Notes: generated by a model not told the origin, from the sequence alone. Shown: positions 1-8,488, counted from the stretch's first letter. The stretch: 22,702 nt of DNA from an uncultured Bacilli bacterium (GCA_947626425.1 CANQRX010000010.1:1-22702); one strand, 5' to 3'. Numbers and translations are program-made.

Positions 1-127
1 TTGCTAAATTTGCAGTATTACTTTGTGGTTTCTACAATCTTGATAGAGCTTAAATTAGTTTCCGAACAACTTTAATAAAATTTGATTTGCATCACTCTTT
101 AGTAAGCGATATACCATTTGATTATTT

Positions 128-1153
128 TCAATGATCAATATCACTATTTTCTTTAAATTCCTTAAGATATTTACTATAAAATTCATCCATTGAAGATATA
201 TATTTTTGATCTTGAATTACCCTATATTTTTCATATTCACTCTCAGCTTTAGCTATTGCTTCTTTATGAGTTATTTTACCAGAATGAGTTAAAATTTTTT
301 TCTCTCTAAATTTTAATAATTTATCAGTGGCATTTATCCAATCATTCATGGTCATAACTGTATGTTCATAAGCCATATCTTCCGCATAATCTAAGAATGC
401 TACTGTCAAACGATTCAATCTATTTAATTCTTCTTCAGTTAAATAATTTTTAGCTATCGAAACATCATATTTATATATTAAGCCGTCAGGACTATTTTTC
501 CAATTAGTTAGTCCCATATTTTCCTTATTAGCATTGGCTCTTGTATAGATTAATTCAGCCGCGGTATGATTACTTATTGCATAATGAAGTTTATTTTGAA
601 CAATTTTAAAAAATGTATATGCTTCTTCTGTTTTAGGATTATAATCAGATGAAGTAGCAATAAATAAATCAGTAATTTTTTGATATGACATTCTTTCACT
701 TACTCTAATAAGTTTAATTCTTTCTAGTAATTCATCAAAGTATTGTATACTAAATTTACTACCATTTATAAATCTTTCATCATTTAATGCAAAGCCTTTT
801 ATCATATATTCTTTCAATATTTTAGTTGCCCAAATTCTAAATTCTGTTGCTTTTTTAGAATTAACTCGATACCCAACCGCGATAATAGCATCAAGATTAT
901 AAATTTTAGTTTTATATTTTTTACCATCTGTGGCAGCTATCGAGGAATTCTCGACAACTGATTTTTCATCAAGTTCATTATCTTTAAAAATATTTTTTAA
1001 ATGTAATGAAATATTATCTATAGAGCAATCAAAAACTTTAGCCATTCCTTTTTGCGTAAGCCATAAAGTTTCATCTTTATAAATTGCATCAACGACTACG
1101 TTACCATCTTTATTTTTATATATTAATAAATTATTTTCTTCTGCTTTATTCAT
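128..1153 (-). CDS. RhuM-family protein (COG3943)
   Basis: This 341-aa protein resembles the RhuM 'virulence protein' family, whose biochemical role is not established. The N-terminal third carries the recognisable part: a DETLWLTQKGMAKVF segment near residues 27-41, a KKYKTKIYNLDAIIAVGYRVNS segment near 78-99, and FRIWATKILKEYMIKGFALN near 106-125. The middle is helical and the C-terminus is charged (KESEYEKYRVI-like). No signal peptide or membrane segment is visible. The ATG at 1153 is preceded by GGAG at 1162-1165, 8 nt away. It ends in TGA. Family members are usually found in islands, prophages or near restriction-modification loci, and the next two genes on this strand are both broken, so the left end looks like an accessory patch. 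The family call is from memory of conserved segments, not from a search. Confidence 0.8.
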   Translation of the reverse strand: MNKAEENNLLIYKNKDGNVVVDAIYKDETLWLTQKGMAKVFDCSIDNISLHLKNIFKDNELDEKSVVENSSIAATDGKKYKTKIYNLDAIIAVGYRVNSKKATEFRIWATKILKEYMIKGFALNDERFINGSKFSIQYFDELLERIKLIRVSERMSYQKITDLFIATSSDYNPKTEEAYTFFKIVQNKLHYAISNHTAAELIYTRANANKENMGLTNWKNSPDGLIYKYDVSIAKNYLTEEELNRLNRLTVAFLDYAEDMAYEHTVMTMNDWINATDKLLKFREKKILTHSGKITHKEAIAKAESEYEKYRVIQDQKYISSMDEFYSKYLKEFKENSDIDH

Positions 1154-1325
1154 TACCTCATCTCCAATCTTTAAATTTTCTTATTCATTATTTTCTAGCA
1201 ATGCCACTCTTTAGATTAATTCATATAGTTTTTTTCGCATCTTTAATTATTTTAAACAATTTTTCCTTAGAAAGCAAATATTGCAAATATTAATCCTCTC
1301 TTTTAGATTCATCTTTTTAGTTTCT

Positions 1326-1930
1326 TTATTTTTTATAGGTTATATTATTCTCTTTTAAATTTTCTATTAATTTATCAAAATCATGATTTTTAATATCTAA
1401 AGTAAATCCTTTCATACCAAGTTTTTTTGCTATTCTAACGTTTTCTTCTTTATCATCGATGAAAAAACATTGTTCTGGATGAATGTTAAAAGTTTGAAAT
1501 AATTTAACATATATTTCTTTATTTGGTTTCATAATATGATAGTCACATGAAACTACCCAACCATCCACATATTTAAAGATTGGTAATTTTTTTAAATATT
1601 CATAAGCTTCTTTATTATTGTTTGATAATATATAAATGCTGTATTTATTTTTTTTAAATCATTCATTAATTCGATTATTTCCCTATTAAAAGGTCGATAT
1701 TTATAATAATTTAAAAGAATTTCTCTTATAGTTTCATCTACCTGAAAAGCAAATCTACAATTATCCAAATGTTCTTTTAGAGTTTCGCCTCCTAAGTCTA
1801 GTTCATTCCAGTTATCAAAGAATTTACTTTTGATAATTTGCCAATTCTCACTTTTTAAATTTTCTAAAATGCCTGATGGACTATCTTTTAATATTACATT
1901 CCCTAAATCAAATATTATATTTTTTATCAT
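1326..1930 (-). pseudogene. HAD-superfamily phosphatase (YihX-like), frameshifted
   Basis: Two frames together make one HAD hydrolase. Frame 1 (1592-1930) starts MIKNIIFDLGNVIL, which is motif I in the FDLGNVI form typical of YihX-type sugar phosphatases. It runs to KKINTAFIY and then leaves frame. Frame 2 resumes as LSNNNKEAYEYLKKLPIFKYVDGW, containing motif II (LSN). It continues with motif III (the Lys in MKPNKEIY) and motif IV (FFIDDKEENV), ending at 1326. The break lies at about 1624-1636 in an alternating TA run, where one missing base (or two extra) accounts for it. The combined length of about 200 aa matches the family. Either the gene is a recent pseudogene or the read has an indel in the TA run. 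An enzyme split here would lack the catalytic core in one chain. Confidence 0.8.
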
Positions 1931-2016
1931 CTAAAACTCCTTTTAAAAAAATTACATTATAAAAGCGATAGTTACAATTTCATTTATTTGAATTAACTAT
2001 TTCCTGATGTAAATTT

Positions 2017-2428
2017 CTAGTCATTTTTTATCTTAGCTATTAATATTTCTGCATTTCGATAAGTTATTGAATTTTCTCCATATCTGTTTTTAATATCTTC
2101 TAGTTTTCTTGTGTAACCAACAGTTTTACCCATATAATCAATTTGCACATCTGCTTTATTTAATATTTTTAAAAATAAAGATGAATATTCTGAAGCATTC
2201 ACCCCATGATAATAAATTTCTTTCCAGTATTTATATTTATTTCTTTTTAATATTTCGCCACCAATTTGGCCGTGGTTAGAATTATTGACAAATTCATAGC
2301 CAATATCATGAATTAATCCTAACACAAATAAATCTTGTAGTTCTTTATCGTCTAAATTATATTTTTTCCCTATTTCAACCATTTTTTTTGGCGACTGCTA
2401 TGCTATGCTTTAATCTATCTTCATTCAT
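2017..2428 (-). pseudogene. HD-domain phosphohydrolase, frameshifted in a poly-A tract
   Basis: The downstream frame (2017-2382) encodes an HD-domain protein with LIHDIGYEF, followed by NHGQIGGEIL and KADVQID. The latter supplies the distal metal-binding Asp. The family's first metal-binding histidine lies upstream in another frame: an ATG at 2428, preceded by GGAG about 7 nt away, encodes MNEDRLKHSIAVAKK and then hits TGA at 2375-2377. Removing one A from the run of eight As (2382-2389) joins this to MVEIGKKYNL and restores a protein of about 137 aa. HD proteins of this size are usually metal-dependent phosphohydrolases; the substrate cannot be predicted. The ATG at 2382 is probably not the true start because it would omit the first His. 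Slippage, a real mutation or a homopolymer read error are all possible. Confidence 0.72.
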
Positions 2429-2478
2429 TTTTTTCTCCATAATTCTTTTTTATTTTAAATTGATTTTTATGTTCAAAG

Positions 2479-4035
2479 TTACTTTCGATTAATTTTGTTG
2501 ATGATTATCTTATAAATCAAGTATATTGTACATATTATTGATATAACACCATATATCCACGCGACTAAAGAAGAAAATACACTATTGGTAGCAAGAATAG
2601 CAAGACTAATTAATAACGATGCATTAATAATAGTAATCATAAATTGATGCGAAAAAGTTGAAGTGCTGTCATTTAATTTATCTGAATTTCTAATTTTAAC
2701 ATTAAAAGTCATTTCATCATTATTAATACTTTTTAAAGTCGATAACATTTCATTAGGAATATTTAACAAACTATTTGCATTTAAATATGTCGATAATATT
2801 AATTTTTGAAATTGTTCCTTATTAAGATATTCATTTAGATTTGATAAATAATAATTTTTAAATACGGTATTTAAATCAATATCTGGACAAATTTCTTCTA
2901 ATAAGCCAGCAATTACTAAAAAACCTCTAGTTAACATTGCAATGTCATTAGGTAGTATGATATGACTTTCATTTAACAAATTAAGCAGGTCATTAATAAA
3001 TGATTTGACATCAACGGAATGAATTGAGGTGGTTTTATTTTTTTCGAGGATATTTCTAATTTTCGTACATAAACTCATAAAATCTACTTCTTCATCATTA
3101 ACATTCATCATACATATTAAATTGGCTATTTCTCGGTAATTATCATTTAAAATATATTCTATACATTTTTTTAGTTGCATCTGACTATTTAAAGACAGCA
3201 TTCCCATCATACCAAAATCCAAATAAACAATCTTACCGTCTGTAATTTTTATATTACTTGCATGAGGGTCAGCATGGTAAAAACCATCATTTATTATTTG
3301 TTTTAAATAATTATTAGCCAATTTTTGAGCGATTTCTAGCATATCATAGCCCTTTTCTTTTAACATCGATAAATTATTAATATTATCCCCATCAATGTAT
3401 TCCATAACTAAAACATTACTAGTTGTATATTCATGATAAACTTTTATTGTCTTAAGATAATTAATATTTTGATTTAAAGATGCAAATTTATCAATGTATT
3501 TTGCCTCCACTAATAAATCCATTTCATTCATCATTGTTAAAGATAATTCGTTAATTAATTTATCAACGTCAGCCACACTAGAAATCAATTTATCTAAATG
3601 AAATAATTTAACGATTTTTTTCAAAAGCTTTAAATCTAAAGAAACAATATCTTTTATTCCCTCTCTCACAATTTTTATTGCAACTTCATCACCATTAACC
3701 AATACTGCTCGATGTGTTTGAGCAATCGAAGCTGAACCTAGCGGTATTTCATCAATAAATTTAAATATTTTCTTATAATCTTCATACTCCATTTCCAAAC
3801 TCTTCATAATATCCGAATAAGGTATTGGGTTTGTTCTATCTAATAATTTTTTAAATTCAAGGCAATATTCTTTTGTTAAAAAATCATTGCGATTAGAAAG
3901 TATTTGCCCAATTTTAATAAAGGTTGGCCCAAGTTCTTCTAAGATAATTCTCACATTCTGAGGGCTTTTATCATTTAGAAAATTATGCTTATTTAAAACT
4001 TTAATTATTTCTTTTAAACGACTATTTTCATTCAT
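2479..4035 (-). CDS. UbiB/AarF (ABC1/ADCK) family protein kinase-like membrane protein
   Basis: The 518-aa protein belongs to the UbiB/AarF family, atypical kinases/ATPases tied in other bacteria to isoprenoid-quinone metabolism. The N-terminal KxGQ motif is visible as FIKIGQILSNRNDFL (about residues 39-53). The alanine-rich nucleotide loop is PLGSASIAQTHRA (98-110) and the candidate ATP lysine is in VAIKI (121). The catalytic-loop equivalent is HADPHASNIKI (254-264), where the usual HPGN reads HASN, and the metal-binding site is YLDFGMMG (271-278). The last 60 residues form two hydrophobic helices, as expected for membrane anchoring. It lies 5 nt downstream of the phasin-like gene and is probably cotranscribed with it. 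No quinone biosynthesis gene is visible nearby, so the substrate is unknown. Confidence 0.88.
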   Translation of the reverse strand: MNENSRLKEIIKVLNKHNFLNDKSPQNVRIILEELGPTFIKIGQILSNRNDFLTKEYCLEFKKLLDRTNPIPYSDIMKSLEMEYEDYKKIFKFIDEIPLGSASIAQTHRAVLVNGDEVAIKIVREGIKDIVSLDLKLLKKIVKLFHLDKLISSVADVDKLINELSLTMMNEMDLLVEAKYIDKFASLNQNINYLKTIKVYHEYTTSNVLVMEYIDGDNINNLSMLKEKGYDMLEIAQKLANNYLKQIINDGFYHADPHASNIKITDGKIVYLDFGMMGMLSLNSQMQLKKCIEYILNDNYREIANLICMMNVNDEEVDFMSLCTKIRNILEKNKTTSIHSVDVKSFINDLLNLLNESHIILPNDIAMLTRGFLVIAGLLEEICPDIDLNTVFKNYYLSNLNEYLNKEQFQKLILSTYLNANSLLNIPNEMLSTLKSINNDEMTFNVKIRNSDKLNDSTSTFSHQFMITIINASLLISLAILATNSVFSSLVAWIYGVISIICTIYLIYKIIINKINRK

Positions 4036-4040
4036 AAAAA

Positions 4041-4352
4041 TTACTTTGTCCCATTTTCTTTATTTAGATATTCTTTAATTTCTTCTAAATCTTCCGCATT
4101 CATATTTTTAATAGATGCCATTATATCATCTTTTGGATTTTTATTTTCATACACAATAGTGATATTATCCTTTATTTTTTCTTTAAAAGCGTGCTTTAAT
4201 TCTTCATTTTTTACTTGACCCGTCGCGTATAACTCTTTTCCTTTTTCAAGTAATTCATCTTTTAATTCTTTGGCTTTATCTCCCGTCAAAGAAATAGCAC
4301 CCAATCCCATTAAAAATATTTCTTTTAAATTTTCTTTAATTTCATTTTTCAT
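4041..4352 (-). CDS. Phasin-like small helical protein
   Basis: A 103-aa, highly charged, mostly helical protein. The N-terminal MGLGAISLTGDKAKELKDEL segment is the short amphipathic stretch seen in bacterial phasin-family / poly(hydroxyalkanoate) granule-associated-like proteins that neighbour UbiB genes in Firmicutes. The rest alternates Lys and Glu with no Cys or Trp and no signal peptide. It sits directly upstream of the UbiB gene (5-nt gap), which suggests that the two act together, perhaps with this protein as a membrane-associated adaptor. That role is inference. A true PHA-granule role is unlikely because no polymer synthase is visible. The start at 4352 is used because it opens this frame; a GAGAGG lies about 12 nt upstream. 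Confidence 0.6.
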   Translation of the reverse strand: MKNEIKENLKEIFLMGLGAISLTGDKAKELKDELLEKGKELYATGQVKNEELKHAFKEKIKDNITIVYENKNPKDDIMASIKNMNAEDLEEIKEYLNKENGTK

Positions 4353-4392
4353 TTCTTAATCATTCCTCTCTATTTTCCTCTAAATTAGTATT

Positions 4393-4421
4393 ATTATATC
4401 AATAAAATAATTATTTAGCTA
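4393..4421 (-). promoter_or_regulatory. Putative promoter for phasin-like/ubiB pair
   Basis: On the minus strand a perfect TATAAT lies at 4398-4393, about 40 nt upstream of the phasin-like start. The -35 at the 17-nt spacing (TAGCTA, 4421-4416) is poor. A GAGAGG lies between the promoter and the gene. Confidence 0.4.
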
Positions 4422-4466
4422 TTTATTTTTTAAGTTCTTTAAAATCAACTATTACTTCTTTTAAAA

Positions 4467-7052
4467 TTAACCTCTAACTTGTGACTTTATTTTTTTGTAT
4501 ATTTCCATTACTAGGATAATTGACAAACTAATCAAAAATAAATAAAGCATACCTTTTAACGGAACTGCCGTTATCTTAAGAATTTTTCTTAATACTGGAA
4601 CCTCCATTACAATTAGATGCAAACTAATTGAAGCCAAAACTCCATAAAAAATTAATTTATTTCTTGTAATTGGAATTTTAAAAACACTTAAATTTTCACT
4701 TCGGCAATTAAAGACATGAATATTTTGAATAAAAACCATTAAAGTCATAATATAACTACGGGCTAAATCTATATTCATATGTAAATAATTTAATAAATAA
4801 CACCAAACCCCAAAAATAGTAAGACCTATATATAAACCAGAAAATAAAATATTGCTAAGCAAACTTTTATCAAATATTGACGATTTAGGGTCGATTGGTT
4901 TTTTCTTCATTAAATCATCTTCCGCCTCTTCAAAAGATAAAGCAAAATCTTGAATTCCATCAGTCACCACATTTAGCCAAAGAAGTTGAATAGCCACAAG
5001 AGGCATGGGCATATCAAAAAAGATTGCTAAGCAAAAGAATAAAACTTCTGCAAGACCGCAGGAAAGTAAAAATAAAATTATTTTTCTAATATTTGCATAA
5101 GCAATTCGTCCTTCTTTAATACCAGTGACAATTGACTTAAAATTATCATCTCTAATAATCATCTTGGCCGATTCCAAAGCAATATCTGTTCCGCTACCCA
5201 TGGCAACTCCTAAATTGGCCGTTTTTAAAGCCGGTGCATCATTTACTCCATCCCCTGTTACAGCTACAAACTCACCTTGTCTTTTCAAAGATTTAACAAT
5301 TTCTAATTTTTCCAAAGGTGTTACTCTAGAAAATACGACTTTTCTTCTAACAAACTCATCAAAAGCAAGCACCCCTTTTTTTAAATATTCTTCAACTTCT
5401 TCTCCCGTTGTAACATCATCAAAATTTTTCGTTAAAGAAAGCGATTTAGCAATCGAAAACGAAGTTAAAGGATGATCTCCAGTTACCATTAAAACTTTTA
5501 TTCCCGATTTTTTACACTCTTTAATAGATGAAATAGCTTCTGGTCTAATTGGGTCAATAAATGCAACTAAACCCACAAATTTTAAATCTTTAATATCTTT
5601 TTCATTATAACTTTTTGCTGATTTAATTTTGGAACTAGCAAGGGCAATTACTCTATATCCATCCAAAGCCAAAGCTTCATTTTGAGAAAGTATTTTTTTC
5701 TTATCTTCATCTTTACAAAAAGAAAGAACAACTTCCACTGACCCTTTAATCGTACAATAGACTTCTTGTTCCAATTCAAAAAAAGTTGCCGAAAATTTAT
5801 TTTCTGACTCATAAGGAATCATTTTTAAACATTTAATATTATTAGTATTAACATTCAATTTTTTAGCAAGCTTTAAAAAGGCGACATCAATTGAATCCCC
5901 TAAATAACCATCAGTTGTTATTTTGGCCTCATTATTTATAGCTCCAAGTAATCCAATAAACTGAGCCTTGTATATATTTGGCTCGGAAACCAATTCCATT
6001 ATTTCGTCTACTTCCAAAACTTCAGCAGTTGGGAGAATTATTTTTTTAGCGGTTTGTTCATTTACCGTTAAAGTTCCGGTTTTATCACTCATAATAACCG
6101 TACAACTTCCTAAAGATTCTACTGAATTAAGCTTTTTTACAACAACATTTTTCTTCGCCATTTTATTAGAAGCAATTGTTAAAGCCATGGTCAAAGCTAG
6201 AGGTAGGCCTTCTGGCATTGCCGATACGGCAAGAGCAATTACACTAAGAAATACTTCACCTAAAGCTACACTCTTACTTATTAAAAGAATAGTTATCAAA
6301 AAAGCCACTGCTAAAACTAAAATACATATTTGTTTTGATAACTTTTCAATCCTTATCGTTAAAGGCGACTTTTCCTCTTTTGTTTTTACAAGACTATCCG
6401 CAATCTGCCCTATCTGTGTATTTAAAGCCGTTTTTATAACAACTGCTTTAGCTCTTCCTTTTACAACCGTTGTTCCCGAAAATAAAATATTTTTTTGATC
6501 TGGAATAGAAAGATTTTTTGAAATTAATTTTTGACTTGTCTTGGCAACTTCAATGCTTTCTCCTGTAAGAACGGCTTCGTCAACCATTAAATTATAGGAA
6601 TCTATTACTCTCATATCTGCACTTATCTTATCACCAGATTCTAAAAGACAAATATCTCCTATAACTAACCCTTCACTAGAAATTTTTAGTTCTTTATTAT
6701 CTCTGATAACTTTTACCATCACTGTAACTAACTTTTCTAAAGCTTCAGCCGTATTATTAGCTTTATTTTCTTCATAAGTTCCCATTAATACATCAATCAA
6801 AACTATTAAAGCAATTGCAAGGGCATCAAATACTTCTCCCACAATAAAAGAAAAAATTATTGAAAATAACAAAAGAATAACTATTGGGTCTAAAAATTCA
6901 TTAATAAATATTTTAAAAAGATTATTTCTTTCTTCTTTCGGAAGAACATTTAATCCATAATTTTTTTGCCTTTCTAAAACTTCTTTCTCGGTAAGTCCTT
7001 CTAGCCTAGTATTTAATATTTTTAACACTTCATCTATCTCTTTGTTAAACAT
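4467..7052 (-). CDS. P2-type cation-transporting ATPase (Ca2+-ATPase-like)
   Basis: About 861 aa, the normal length for P2-type pumps such as SERCA/PMCA-like bacterial Ca2+-ATPases. In order: an N-terminal cation-ATPase segment, M1/M2, actuator motif TGES (about 163-166), M4 with PEGLP (about 280-284), phosphorylation motif DKTGTLT (Asp about 323), KGSVE in the nucleotide-binding domain, TGD and GDGVNDAPAL hinge motifs, then C-terminal helices M5-M10. M6 reads NVVTDG, keeping the Asn, Thr and Asp of the SERCA site. The matching M5 segment, LLSCGLAE, keeps the Glu but has Gly where SERCA has the ligand Asn. ATG at 7052 is preferred: AGGA lies 9 nt upstream, whereas the ATG at 7058 is only 3 nt from it. 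The gene is monocistronic and divergent from yidD. Calcium is the likely but unproven substrate. Confidence 0.9.
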   Translation of the reverse strand: MFNKEIDEVLKILNTRLEGLTEKEVLERQKNYGLNVLPKEERNNLFKIFINEFLDPIVILLLFSIIFSFIVGEVFDALAIALIVLIDVLMGTYEENKANNTAEALEKLVTVMVKVIRDNKELKISSEGLVIGDICLLESGDKISADMRVIDSYNLMVDEAVLTGESIEVAKTSQKLISKNLSIPDQKNILFSGTTVVKGRAKAVVIKTALNTQIGQIADSLVKTKEEKSPLTIRIEKLSKQICILVLAVAFLITILLISKSVALGEVFLSVIALAVSAMPEGLPLALTMALTIASNKMAKKNVVVKKLNSVESLGSCTVIMSDKTGTLTVNEQTAKKIILPTAEVLEVDEIMELVSEPNIYKAQFIGLLGAINNEAKITTDGYLGDSIDVAFLKLAKKLNVNTNNIKCLKMIPYESENKFSATFFELEQEVYCTIKGSVEVVLSFCKDEDKKKILSQNEALALDGYRVIALASSKIKSAKSYNEKDIKDLKFVGLVAFIDPIRPEAISSIKECKKSGIKVLMVTGDHPLTSFSIAKSLSLTKNFDDVTTGEEVEEYLKKGVLAFDEFVRRKVVFSRVTPLEKLEIVKSLKRQGEFVAVTGDGVNDAPALKTANLGVAMGSGTDIALESAKMIIRDDNFKSIVTGIKEGRIAYANIRKIILFLLSCGLAEVLFFCLAIFFDMPMPLVAIQLLWLNVVTDGIQDFALSFEEAEDDLMKKKPIDPKSSIFDKSLLSNILFSGLYIGLTIFGVWCYLLNYLHMNIDLARSYIMTLMVFIQNIHVFNCRSENLSVFKIPITRNKLIFYGVLASISLHLIVMEVPVLRKILKITAVPLKGMLYLFLISLSIILVMEIYKKIKSQVRG

Positions 7053-7174
7053 TTTCATCAATCCTTTTATAAGTATATTTTTATTCTACCATATATTTTA
7101 TATTTATTAATAATTTTAATTTATCTAAAAGCTCCCAAAATCTAGTTTAAAAACTCTTATTTCGGAATTAATTG

Positions 7175-7203
7175 TTGAATTAGTCAGTGCCTATTGTTAT
7201 AAT
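7175..7203 (+). promoter_or_regulatory. Promoter of yidD/lipoprotein operon
   Basis: The -35 TTGAAT (7175-7180) and -10 TATAAT (7198-7203) are spaced 17 nt apart, with a TGn extension just before the -10 (7195-7197). Predicted initiation near 7210 would give a very short leader running straight into the AGGTGG ribosome binding site at 7213-7218. Confidence 0.7.
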
Positions 7204-7229
7204 TATAAATATAGGTGGTTATAAAAATC

Positions 7230-7448
7230 ATGAAAAAAATTATTATTTTTTTAATTAAAACTTATCAAATTACACCTTTAGCAAGCCATAGTTTTTGCAG
7301 GTGCATTCCTACCTGCAGTGAATATATGATTGAAGCACTAGAAGAATATGGTCTTTTTAAAGGCTTAAAATTAGGAATTAAAAGAATTATAAATTGCCGC
7401 CCAGGTGGACTTTTCGGTTATCAACCACTAGAAAAGGGGAAAAAATAA
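7230..7448 (+). CDS. yidD: Membrane protein insertion efficiency factor YidD
   Basis: A 72-aa protein of the YidD family, a small membrane-associated factor that aids YidC-dependent insertion of membrane proteins. The family signature is complete. It shows a short hydrophobic N-terminus (KKIIIFLIKTYQITPL), the cysteine motif with CIPTCSEYMIEALEEYG, the KGLKLGIKRIINCRPGG segment, and a terminal GYQPL. The ATG at 7230 is chosen because AGGTGG at 7213-7218 sits 11 nt upstream; a GTG at 7215 in the same frame would overlap that ribosome binding site. The stop codon overlaps the ATG of the following lipoprotein gene by one base (TAATG), so translation is coupled. YidD is normally next to rnpA/yidC; here it is separated from them. 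Confidence 0.93.
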   Translation: MKKIIIFLIKTYQITPLASHSFCRCIPTCSEYMIEALEEYGLFKGLKLGIKRIINCRPGGLFGYQPLEKGKK

Positions 7449-8317
7449 TGAGAAAATTTTTATTAACAACTATTTTAATCTTTACTAGTTTCCTTTGTAC
7501 CGGATGTTTTGACTTTAACAATTTAGAAGATGCAACTATTTATACAACTGTCTATCCAATCCAATATCTAGCACAGGTTTTATATAATGATTATTCAACC
7601 TCGTCCATGATTTATCCAAATGGTGCCTTAGTCGACGAATATGAACTTACTGATAAACAAATAAATAATTATAGCAAAGGAACTTTATTTGTTTACAACG
7701 GAACAACAAATGAAAAACAAATAGCTAAATCTTTAATAAACGCGAATAACAAATTAAAAATTATTGATGTTGCATATGGATTAAAATACAATTATGGAGT
7801 TGAAGAACTATGGTTAAGCCCTAGTAATTTCTTAATGTTAGCTACAAACTTTAAAGATAATTTAGAAAATTTAGTTGATAGCAAATATGTTAATGAAGCA
7901 ATCGATTCTAAGTATCATAAATTAGAAGAAACCTTATCTATTATGGATGCAGATATCAGAAAAATTGCAAGTAAAGCTAAAGAAAACAACAAAAATACAA
8001 TTGTTGCCACCACTAAAGTTTTTAAATTTTTAGAAAATTATGGATTTAATGTTATATGTTTAGAAGATTATGAAGAAAATTCTGCAAATTTAAATACCTT
8101 AAAAAATTCTTTTAGTTCTGGTAATTATAAATATTTATTAAAAGAAAACATTGAAGAGGAAAATAAAACCATTAAGGAATTAAAAGTTCAAAATAACGCG
8201 ACCATAATTGACGTCAATATGATGAACACCTTAACAGATAATGAGGTCAGTAAAAATGCCGATTATTTAACAATTATGAATGAATTTATCAATAATTTAA
8301 AAGTCGTAACAGAATAG
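7448..8317 (+). CDS. ZnuA-like metal ABC transporter substrate-binding lipoprotein lacking metal ligands
   Basis: A 289-aa secreted lipoprotein. The signal peptide MRKFLLTTILIFTSFLCTG leads to Cys20; the lipobox reads CTGC, with Cys rather than Leu at -3. The mature part follows the ZnuA/TroA (cluster A-I) fold: IYTTVYPIQYLAQ, an MIYPNGALVDEYELT segment, LFVYNG, ELWLSPSN, a long helix, and VFKFLENYGFNVICL. The positions that carry the zinc/manganese histidines in the family (PHDYEP, HxWLDP, HxAFxYF) read VDEYEL, EELWLSP and TKVFKFL, so none of the three histidines is present. No ABC permease or ATPase is adjacent. It may bind something else or act structurally in the envelope. The start overlaps the yidD stop; AGGGG lies just upstream. 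A terminator follows at 8429-8460. Confidence 0.75.
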   Translation: MRKFLLTTILIFTSFLCTGCFDFNNLEDATIYTTVYPIQYLAQVLYNDYSTSSMIYPNGALVDEYELTDKQINNYSKGTLFVYNGTTNEKQIAKSLINANNKLKIIDVAYGLKYNYGVEELWLSPSNFLMLATNFKDNLENLVDSKYVNEAIDSKYHKLEETLSIMDADIRKIASKAKENNKNTIVATTKVFKFLENYGFNVICLEDYEENSANLNTLKNSFSSGNYKYLLKENIEEENKTIKELKVQNNATIIDVNMMNTLTDNEVSKNADYLTIMNEFINNLKVVTE

Positions 8318-8428
8318 TTATTCTCTACTAATCATACAGCAAAAAATATCTATAATAAGAATAAGAAAAAAAAGGAAAACGATCAATTTCATGCTGATCA
8401 CCTAATATATTATATGTAGGGAATATTT

Positions 8429-8460
8429 AAAAAATTACTGATTGTAAAGTAATTTTTTTT
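8429..8460 (+). terminator. Rho-independent terminator after lipoprotein gene
   Basis: An 11-bp inverted repeat (AAAAAATTACT at 8429-8439, AGTAATTTTTT at 8448-8458) encloses an 8-nt loop and ends in a run of eight T. The stem is mostly A-T pairs, so it may be only moderately efficient. Confidence 0.55.
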
Positions 8461-8465
8461 ATTTG

Positions 8466-8488
8466 CTCCGTCAATCGAAAAGACGGAG
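8466..8488 (+). repeat. Hairpin and first copy of a 16-nt repeat
   Basis: CTCCGTC (8466-8472) and GACGGAG (8482-8488) form a GC-rich 7-bp hairpin in an AT-rich setting. The left arm plus loop, CTCCGTCNATCGAAAA (8466-8481), recurs at 8768-8783. No T-run follows, so this is not a standard terminator. Confidence 0.55.

Noticed and set aside
1..127. Possible 20-codon ORF on the minus strand (start near 116)
   Set aside because: Too short, no ribosome binding site and no recognisable product; the rest of the edge shows nothing definable.
1227..1291. Minus-strand fragment YLQYLLSKEKLFKIIKDAKK upstream of the RhuM-family gene
   Set aside because: Only about 22 codons, a TTG at best for a start, and stops on both sides. 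It could be a gene remnant but nothing supports a feature.
4429..4466. Inverted AT-only repeat downstream of the P-type ATPase as a terminator
   Set aside because: The stem is only TTTAAAA/TTTTAAA and no T-run follows on the minus strand.
5968..6498. A 176-codon plus-strand open frame
   Set aside because: It is fully inside the P-type ATPase gene on the opposite strand, which has all family motifs.
8380..8398. GATCA...TGATC inverted repeat as an operator
   Set aside because: A 5-bp arm in AT-rich sequence is expected by chance, and it lies between a stop codon and a terminator.
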